In this document: positions 58,292-64,000 of the stretch, in pieces
How positions within the stretch are numbered: the stretch's first letter is position 1
How the letters are laid out: the number at the start of each line of letters is the position of its first letter
Source: Steroidobacteraceae bacterium
Lineage (GTDB): Bacteria; Pseudomonadota; Gammaproteobacteria; Steroidobacterales; Steroidobacteraceae
Length of the DNA: 64,000 bases
Assembly (NCBI GenBank): GCA_025451845.1
Contig: JANWJS010000035.1
Location: 1 to 64,000, forward strand
Direction: 5' to 3'
Made by a program: the position numbers and the translations under genes
The notes under the pieces: model-generated
Databases searched by the model: none
Told to the model about the DNA's origin: nothing
The model's input: the letters and a program-made list of their open reading frames with translations, nothing else

Positions 58292-59193
58292 GTTGCGGGC
58301 CGCTCCGTGATCGTAGCCTCGACGGCGATGACAGCGCCACCGCGAATCACACGTAGCGCGACTGATTTGCCGACACTGTCGCTGCCCAGCCGCGCGAGGA
58401 CGCTCCGCAGGCGGCGCGCCGACGTGCCATCGACGGAGAGAATGATGTCGCCGGGCACGATGCCGGCCTTGGACGCAGGACCGTCGGGGCTCAGCGACAT
58501 GACCATGAGGCCGGTCGCCTCGCCCGCGGCCGGCCGCAGCTCGTCGGGAACCGCCACCGGGCGCAATGCGATTCCGAGCCAGCCGCGCGGCACGTGCCCG
58601 CCCGCCAACAGGGCGGGGGCGATGCGCTCGACCGTCGCGGCCGGAATCACCAGGACCTGTCCGCGCGGACCGAAGGTCGTCATGCCGAGCCAGCCGCCGG
58701 CTGCATCGAATGCGGGGCCGCCCTCCTCGCTGGCCGCGAGCCGGATGTCGAGCTGAATGCGCGCCTCGATCCGGCCGCCGCGCATGCTGTGCCATTCCGG
58801 GCCGGCGGCATTCACCAGGCCGAGCCTGGCGCTCGGGCGGCCGCCGCTGTCCGAGCCTGCAGCGATGACCAAGGCCCCGATCTGAGCGGCGGACGCTGAG
58901 AGCGTTGGAGCCTGGGGGGCGGCTTTGTCCAGCCGGATGAGGGCCACATTGGTGGCGGGATCGCGTCCGGCCACCTTGCCGGCGATGGACGACCCGTCGG
59001 CAAGGACGGTCTCCAGTGCGTCGCGGTCCGGAAGCGACTGCTCCGAGGTCACGAGCACATCGCGCCGCCATAGGATCGCGCCCAGATGAGCGCGCTCAGA
59101 CAATCTGATGGCGGCGACGCTATCGCGCGCTGCGGCGAATCGTGCCGCCAACACGTCCGATAGCGCACCGAGAAGGTTGGGTTCCTGAGTCAT
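58288..59193 (-). CDS. Catalytically dead HtrA-like protein with PDZ domain
   Basis: 301 residues, no signal peptide. A trypsin-like S1C fold (about 25-195) and a PDZ domain (about 205-290; GLMVMSLSPDGPASKAGIVPGDIILSVDG). Aligned to the intact neighbour, all three catalytic positions are changed: His to Gln52 (VTSEQSL for LTNSHV), Asp to Asn82 (DPATNVALI for DPATDLAVL), Ser to Glu157 (SEEGGPAF for GNSGGPL). The surrounding frame is otherwise well kept, so it is a pseudo-enzyme, not a decayed gene. Start preceded by GGAGA. Divergent from the intact HtrA, coupled to the LuxR gene. Confidence 0.87.
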   Translation of the reverse strand: MTQEPNLLGALSDVLAARFAAARDSVAAIRLSERAHLGAILWRRDVLVTSEQSLPDRDALETVLADGSSIAGKVAGRDPATNVALIRLDKAAPQAPTLSASAAQIGALVIAAGSDSGGRPSARLGLVNAAGPEWHSMRGGRIEARIQLDIRLAASEEGGPAFDAAGGWLGMTTFGPRGQVLVIPAATVERIAPALLAGGHVPRGWLGIALRPVAVPDELRPAAGEATGLMVMSLSPDGPASKAGIVPGDIILSVDGTSARRLRSVLARLGSDSVGKSVALRVIRGGAVIAVEATITERPAT

Positions 59194-59271
59194 GAGAATC
59201 TCCGCTTAAGGATAGCGGGAAGTCTGGTGCGCGCCACCCCGCGGCGGTACCAGCCGGACGACCAGGGGCGG

Positions 59272-59289
59272 CCCGGCCGTGTGGCCGGG
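59272..59289 (+). promoter_or_regulatory. Hairpin upstream of the HtrA gene
   Basis: CCCGGCC (59272-59278), loop GTGT, GGCCGGG (59283-59289), in the spacer between the divergent HtrA genes. It ends on a possible GTG start (59289), which would be buried in the stem; this favours ATG 59325 as the true start. Confidence 0.35.
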
Positions 59290-59324
59290 TGGAGAACGCG
59301 GGCCCGGCCCCGATAGTGGCGAGT

Positions 59325-60266
59325 ATGCTGGAAGCCGAAGCCATCGATGCCGACCTCGATCCGTATTCGCGATTCGTCTCAGAGAGCGTCGAGCGCGTCG
59401 GCCCCGCCGTGGCCGGCATCGAAGCACGCTCAGCGAGCGGCCGCGCGCGCGGCACCGGCTCCGGAGTCATCTACACTCCCGATGGCTACCTCCTCACGAA
59501 CAGCCATGTCGCACAGCGCGCCGATACCGCGATGGTGTCGCTGTCGGATGGGCGCACGTGTGCGGCGGTGCGGGTAGGTGACGATCCCGCCACCGATCTC
59601 GCGGTCCTGCGACTGAGCGGCAGCGGCTTCCCGCACGCTACGTTCGGCAGCTCGGCGCGGCTGCGTGTCGGCCAACTGGTCATTGCGGTGGGTAATCCGC
59701 TCGGCTATCAGGCTACCGTGACCGCCGGGATCGTCAGTGCCCTGGGACGCACACTGCGCACGGCCTCAGGGCGCCTCATCGAGAGCGTCATTCAAACAGA
59801 CGCGCCGCTCAATCCTGGGAATTCGGGCGGGCCGCTGGCGGATACGGCAGGACGGGTGATCGGAATCAACACCGCCGTCGCGGGCGGCGCCCAGGGGATC
59901 TGCTTCGCCATCGGCATCGACACCGCCGTGGAGGTCGCATATCAGTTGATGCGCCATGGGCGCGTGCGGCGCAGCCGTCTAAAGCTCGCGGGTCAGACGA
60001 TCGCACTCGACCGACGGGTACTGCGGGCGCTCGAGCGGTCGGAGTCGGGTGCGGTCATGGTCTCCGAGGTGTTCGCGGGCGGTCCGGCGGAACGCGCGGG
60101 GCTCGAGGAGGGCGACCTTCTGCTGGAGCTCGATGGCGAATCGATCACCGGCGTCGATCGCCTGCATCGCCTGCTCAGTGCCGAGCGCGCCGGACGCGAG
60201 GTCGCGATCCGGCTGTTGCGTCGCGGGAAGTCGCACTCCGTCACGTTGACACCCGAAGCCGACTGA
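59325..60266 (+). CDS. HtrA/DegP-like trypsin-type protease with PDZ domain (cytoplasmic)
   Basis: 313 residues from ATG 59325; GTG 59289 would add 12. No signal peptide or membrane anchor, unlike DegP/DegS. Intact triad: His61 (LLTNSHVAQ), Asp91 (DDPATDLAVLRL), Ser167 (NPGNSGGPLAD). One PDZ domain at about 215-305 (GAVMVSEVFAGGPAERAGLEEGDLLLELDG). Divergent from the pseudo-HtrA plus LuxR genes. The three are probably one module: active protease, inactive paralogue and regulator. Confidence 0.92.
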   Translation: MLEAEAIDADLDPYSRFVSESVERVGPAVAGIEARSASGRARGTGSGVIYTPDGYLLTNSHVAQRADTAMVSLSDGRTCAAVRVGDDPATDLAVLRLSGSGFPHATFGSSARLRVGQLVIAVGNPLGYQATVTAGIVSALGRTLRTASGRLIESVIQTDAPLNPGNSGGPLADTAGRVIGINTAVAGGAQGICFAIGIDTAVEVAYQLMRHGRVRRSRLKLAGQTIALDRRVLRALERSESGAVMVSEVFAGGPAERAGLEEGDLLLELDGESITGVDRLHRLLSAERAGREVAIRLLRRGKSHSVTLTPEAD

Positions 60267-60410
60267 GGAGCAGCCGCAGGCGGCGATAGCGCTGGCTGTG
60301 GCGATAGGTGCCGGCTCCGGCGATCAGCGGGCGCCGGATTCCTTGAAGCTCGCGATCCGGCCCCAGCGCGCCGTGCGTGCCCCAGATCCCCGTGCCGGGT
60401 CGTGATCGTG

Positions 60411-60454
60411 CTAGAGAAAACCACGAGAGGCGCCTAGAGAAAATCTTTAGGCGC
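60411..60454 (+). promoter_or_regulatory. Palindrome and direct repeats upstream of the TonB receptor gene
   Basis: CTAGAGAAAA occurs at 60411-60420 and 60434-60443, 23 bp apart. The second lies in an inverted repeat with arms GCGCCTA (60430-60436) and TAGGCGC (60448-60454). This is the only AT-rich, structured patch in the 299-bp gap after the HtrA gene and could be an operator for the receptor gene 111 bp downstream or a terminator for HtrA. Confidence 0.4.
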
Positions 60455-60565
60455 AATGAAAAATCGTCCCATCACCGATACAACGCGTGTGCGCAGCGCG
60501 CGGCGCCTGGAACCATCGGCGCCGCCGCGCAATAATCGCCGTCTCTTCAGATATACCGGATTGCA

Positions 60566-62743
60566 ATGAAACAACACCTGCGCCTCCCTTCGAAATCCAC
60601 CGGCGAACGAGGCGTCCAGGGAAACGGGTCTGCGATGGCCGCGCTCGCAATGCTCTGCGGCGCCTCTGCGCTCTGGATCAGCCAGGCGCGTGCCGCCGAG
60701 ACACCCCCGCTGGCCGATGTCGTGATCACGGCTACGCGCGTGGCGGTGCCGGCGTTCAACGTGCCGGCGTCCATCAGCGATGTCCCGGCGGCAGAGCTTC
60801 GCGAGAACGCCGTCGGAGTGAACCTCGCCGACGACATCGGCTTCGTTCCGGGCCTCCTCGCACGAAACCGCAATAACTACGCTCAGGATCAGCAGATCTC
60901 CATCCGCGGTATTGGAGCGAACTCGGCATTCGGCATCCGCGGGGTGCGCATCTATCAGGATGGCATTCCGCAAACCGGGCCCGACGGACAGGGGCAGGTT
61001 TCGCAGTTCAATCTCGATTCCGCGCAGCGCATCGAGGTGCTTCGCGGGCCATTTTCGGCCCTGTACGGCAACTCCTCCGGCGGAGTCATTCAGATCCTCA
61101 CCGCTGACGGAACCTCACCCGGTGAAGTGAGGACGGATGTGGGTTATGGAAGCTTCGATACCTTCCGGGCCGGCGTAGAGGCGGGCGATGCCACGGGACC
61201 GGTCGATTACAACGTCGCCTTCACGCACTTCTTCTTCGAAGGCTACCGGCCGCACCAAAGCGCGCGCGACGAGTCTTTCAACGGCAAAGCCGCTTACACC
61301 TTCGGCGCCCGCAGCAAGCTGACTTTCATCGCGAACGTACTCTCGCGCCCCGACTCCAATGATCCGCTGGGTCTCACGGCCGCGGAATTCTCCGCCAATC
61401 CCGACCAGACCGACCCGGCCGCTCTGCAATTCAATACGCGTAAGAGCCTGCAGCAGCAGGAGGGCGGCCTGGTCCTCGATTTGGGCCTCACTGACCGGCA
61501 ATCGCTCAGGCTGATGGGCTACTACGGACATCGCTCGGTGCTGCAGTTCCTGTCGATCCCCGTGGGTGCGCAAAAGCCCGCCAGGAGCTCCGGCGGAGTG
61601 GTCGATCTCGACCGGGAGTTCGGCGGCGGCGATGCCCGCTGGACCTGGCAGGGCCCGCTCGCCGGCCGCCCGCTCTCCTGGGTCGTCGGCGTGAGCTACG
61701 ATACGCAAAATGAGTTGCGCCGCGGATACGACAATTTCGTGGGCGGCACGCTCGGGGTGCTCGGCGCCCTGCGCCGGAACGAGAACGACATCGCCCGCAA
61801 CGTGGACGAATACACGCAGGCGAGCTGGGAATTCGTGCCGCAGTGGACTCTGACGGCCGGGCTGCGCCACAGTGAGGTCCGCTTCCTGTCGGAAGATCAC
61901 TTCATCACGCGGACCAACGGCGATGACAGCGGCGCGGGCACGTACACAGCCAGCTCCCCGGTGGCGGGACTTCTCTTCGCCATGCGCCCCTGGCTGCATC
62001 TGTATGCTTCCTATGGGCAGGGCTTCCAGACGCCGATCGGGTCCGAGCTCGCCTACCGGCCCGACGGCGGCGACGGGCTGAATTTCGCACTGCGGCCGGC
62101 GCGCAGCGACAACAGCGAGATGGGCGCGAAACTCAGGCTGCGCCGCAACCTGAGCGGCGAGGTCGCGGCATTCGACACGCTGACGCGCGATGAAATCGTC
62201 GTCGCCACCAACGCCGGAGGGCGCTCCACCTATCAGAATGCAGGGCGCACCCGGCGCAGCGGCATGGAAGCGTCGCTCGATTATCGCTTCGCCGGCGACT
62301 GGCGCGCGCAGGTCGCCTACACGTATGTCGCCGCCATCTACATAGATGCCTACGTGACGTGCGCGAGGAGTCCCTGCCCGCTACCGAACCAACTCGTCGG
62401 ATCCGGCAATCGGCTGCCGGGAGTGCCGCACAATGATGCCTACGCGAGGCTCGAATGGAGTCAGCCGCTCGGCTGGCGGGCCAGCCTCACGAGCCAGTAC
62501 ATCAGCGCCATCGCCGTGAACGATGCGAACACGGAATTCGCGGCTGCCTACCCGGTATTCGACGCCAGCGGGGGGTATGCCACGGAGGTTGGGTCAACCC
62601 GGCTGAGCGTATTCCTCCGACTGAACAACATCCTCGATCGGCGCTATGCGGGCTCCGTAATCGTCGACGATGGCAACGGCCGTTACTTCGAGCCGGCGCC
62701 CGAATTCAACGTGTTCGCCGGCTTTAGTGCGGACTTGCGCTGA
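60566..62743 (+). CDS. TonB-dependent outer membrane receptor
   Basis: 725 residues. Signal peptide ending near ISQARAAE. The TonB box region is ADVVITATR. Plug domain at about 60-170 (NVPASISDVPAAELRE, IRGIGANSAFGIRGVRIYQDGIPQT, IEVLRGPFSALYGNSSGGVIQI). The rest is a 22-strand-type barrel ending FNVFAGFSADLR, without the usual terminal Phe. The ligand (siderophore, vitamin or other) cannot be told. Strong similarity in layout to siderophore-like receptors, but with no neighbouring iron genes. Confidence 0.93.
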   Translation: MKQHLRLPSKSTGERGVQGNGSAMAALAMLCGASALWISQARAAETPPLADVVITATRVAVPAFNVPASISDVPAAELRENAVGVNLADDIGFVPGLLARNRNNYAQDQQISIRGIGANSAFGIRGVRIYQDGIPQTGPDGQGQVSQFNLDSAQRIEVLRGPFSALYGNSSGGVIQILTADGTSPGEVRTDVGYGSFDTFRAGVEAGDATGPVDYNVAFTHFFFEGYRPHQSARDESFNGKAAYTFGARSKLTFIANVLSRPDSNDPLGLTAAEFSANPDQTDPAALQFNTRKSLQQQEGGLVLDLGLTDRQSLRLMGYYGHRSVLQFLSIPVGAQKPARSSGGVVDLDREFGGGDARWTWQGPLAGRPLSWVVGVSYDTQNELRRGYDNFVGGTLGVLGALRRNENDIARNVDEYTQASWEFVPQWTLTAGLRHSEVRFLSEDHFITRTNGDDSGAGTYTASSPVAGLLFAMRPWLHLYASYGQGFQTPIGSELAYRPDGGDGLNFALRPARSDNSEMGAKLRLRRNLSGEVAAFDTLTRDEIVVATNAGGRSTYQNAGRTRRSGMEASLDYRFAGDWRAQVAYTYVAAIYIDAYVTCARSPCPLPNQLVGSGNRLPGVPHNDAYARLEWSQPLGWRASLTSQYISAIAVNDANTEFAAAYPVFDASGGYATEVGSTRLSVFLRLNNILDRRYAGSVIVDDGNGRYFEPAPEFNVFAGFSADLR

Positions 62744-62944
62744 GCGCGCATCCGCGGATCGGGGTGCGCGTCAGCACCGCGGCTTCGCCTCGAAGAGCAG
62801 GGTCCGTCGCTCTCGCTGTAGAACTTTTTCCTCGCGGGCTTTTGTGGATGGCGGTCCGAAGCATAAGCCTAGGCACATCAAGGACGCGCCCTGACGCACG
62901 TTGCAGACAAGGAACGCAGAGGTGGCCCGGGCAGTTATCGTGGG
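62744..62944. other. Spacer, nothing recognised
   Basis: Two hundred bases between the receptor and the sulfotransferase gene. No hairpin with U-tract and no clear promoter seen. Confidence 0.3.
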
Positions 62945-64000
62945 GTGACCGCCCGCCCAGACTCCGTTCCTCAGCCGTTGTTCGGGTCGCGCGCGCTTGC
63001 GGAGTGGGTCCGCCAGGGCGGGGCGCCGGCGCGCGCGCCGCTGGGCTATGGCTTGCGGTCACGTTGGCATGCGCACTGGTTCGAGCTCAACTGGCGCACG
63101 CAGCTCGAGCGCATGCCTGCGGGCGGGCGGCCGGTGGATCCCGTATTCATCCTCGGCCTGTGGCGCTCCGGGACGACCGTGTTACACGAGCTGGTGAACG
63201 CCTGCGGCGGCTGGGCAGCCCCACAGACCTGGCAGTGCTTCCATCCGTCGACCTGCTTCCTGACGGGGCCCCCTGCTCGCGCCGCCGCCGTGAAGCGCCC
63301 GATGGATCAGGGCGTGATCGCCGCCGAGGGTCCGCAGGAAGATGAGTTCGCCCTGCTCCTGCTCGGTGGGCTCTCGATCTACCGTGGACTGATCGATCCG
63401 CGGCGCCTGCTCGAATGCGCCGACACGTCGTGGTCGGATGACGCGGGCGGTCTGGAACGGTGGCAGGAGTTCGTGCGCGGTGTCGCCGCGGGCGGCGGCG
63501 CGCGACTGTTGCTGAAATCGCCCGGGCACACCTTCCGCATCCCCGCCTTGCGTCGGCTTTTTCCTCAGGCCCGCTTCATCTGGATCGGCCGCCATCCCGG
63601 CGAGGTGCTGGCGTCCAACATCAGGATGTGGACCGCCATGATGGGTGTGTACGCGCTATGGGATTGCCCGCAGGACATGGTCCGGCGCTTCCTGCACGCA
63701 GCCGTCGGAGCCTGCAGCCGCGTGCTCGAGCGCTGTCTGGCAGAGATGAGCCGCGAGCAGATGCTGTGGGTCGATTTCGAGGCACTGCAGACGGACCCCG
63801 CGCGCGTTCTGCGGCAAATACTGCAATTTGCCAGCGCCCGAGCGGGGCGCAGCGAGAGCTCGCTGGGCGCGGACATCGAAGCGGCGCTTTCTTCGGTCCC
63901 CATCCACCGGGGCGAGCGCGCCTCCATGCCTGACGACGAGTCCGTGCTGCAGCTCGATCGTGTGATGAACGCGGCCCGGCGGCAGTTTGGAGAGGGCGAG
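62945..64000 (+). CDS. Sulfotransferase family protein (partial, runs off window)
   Basis: At least 352 residues from GTG 62945; the frame is open to the last base. The PAPS phosphate-binding loop is FILGLWRSGTTVLHELV at about residues 68-84. The second PAPS site region is RFIWIGRHPGEVLASN. This is the Sulfotransferase_3-like group, common in soil proteobacteria. The acceptor is unknown. No signal peptide. It stands on its own after the TonB receptor; a functional link is not shown. Confidence 0.85.
   Translation, partial: MTARPDSVPQPLFGSRALAEWVRQGGAPARAPLGYGLRSRWHAHWFELNWRTQLERMPAGGRPVDPVFILGLWRSGTTVLHELVNACGGWAAPQTWQCFHPSTCFLTGPPARAAAVKRPMDQGVIAAEGPQEDEFALLLLGGLSIYRGLIDPRRLLECADTSWSDDAGGLERWQEFVRGVAAGGGARLLLKSPGHTFRIPALRRLFPQARFIWIGRHPGEVLASNIRMWTAMMGVYALWDCPQDMVRRFLHAAVGACSRVLERCLAEMSREQMLWVDFEALQTDPARVLRQILQFASARAGRSESSLGADIEAALSSVPIHRGERASMPDDESVLQLDRVMNAARRQFGEGE

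Noticed and set aside
57713..59071. Extended 452-codon version of the LuxR gene
   Set aside because: The upstream part is the pseudo-HtrA gene in another frame; the true start is ATG 58291 with an ATGA overlap.
59289..59324. GTG 59289 as the HtrA start
   Set aside because: The codon is at the edge of a 7-bp GC stem and adds residues without family character. ATG 59325 is preferred, though not proven.

Overview
High-GC bacterial chromosome with dense, mostly short-spaced genes. The content points to a gammaproteobacterium near the Xanthomonadales / Nevskiales / Steroidobacterales: a PrkA-YeaH-SpoVR stress operon, GltBD, a DUF3683-type FAD/Fe-S oxidoreductase, TonB systems, and Lnt-like, rhomboid and DedA membrane proteins. 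That placement is an inference from gene content, not a phylogeny. I saw no rRNA, tRNA, CRISPR array, phage module or transposase.

Layout. 0-4.7 kb: reverse-strand operon prkA/yeaG - yeaH - spoVR/ycgB. 5.2-10.4 kb: chemosensory-like operon of a pseudo-receiver/TonB fusion, a membrane CheA-like kinase, a CheY and a CheX. 10.5-13.8 kb: MocR regulator diverging from an ABM-like monooxygenase, then a MarR-GNAT pair. 14-31.9 kb: mixed housekeeping and envelope genes (LD-carboxypeptidase, DUF2868, KDPG aldolase, lipoprotein, TraB/GumN, rhomboid, YdcF, DJ-1/PfpI, DapA-like aldolase, MsrA, S9 peptidase, DUF899/DUF2182 with a divergent TPR-HTH regulator, beta-propeller, MATE). 32-39 kb: orphan ParB-like protein, sodium:solute symporter diverging from a LacI regulator, otsB-otsA, exonuclease III. 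39.3-49.5 kb: gltB-gltD and a 1322-residue FAD/Fe-S dehydrogenase. 49.7-52.9 kb: a TetR gene overlapping a gene for an unusual fusion of an Lnt/nitrilase domain with an alpha/beta hydrolase. 52.9-57.7 kb: DedA-rhodanese, GNAT, a PEBP remnant, an ATP-dependent DNA ligase and a deletion scar joining 5'-truncated SpoIIM and DUF58 genes. 57.7-60.3 kb: a divergent module of an intact HtrA-type protease, an HtrA paralogue that has lost its whole catalytic triad, and a LuxR-type regulator. 60.6-64 kb: TonB-dependent receptor and a sulfotransferase that runs off the window.

Two families of dispersed intergenic repeats are visible by eye. One is a double-hairpin element in three copies (1-83, 31891-31969, 45450-45523, the last inverted). 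The other is an 87-bp element in two copies (21977-22063, 56302-56389), one of which supplies the last codons of the DNA ligase gene. Several regulators have palindromic operators overlapping their promoters, and at least two (LacI-type, TetR-type) look leaderless.

The best candidates for something new are the cytoplasmic HtrA / pseudo-HtrA / LuxR module, the Lnt-hydrolase fusion under a TetR repressor, and the two repeat families.
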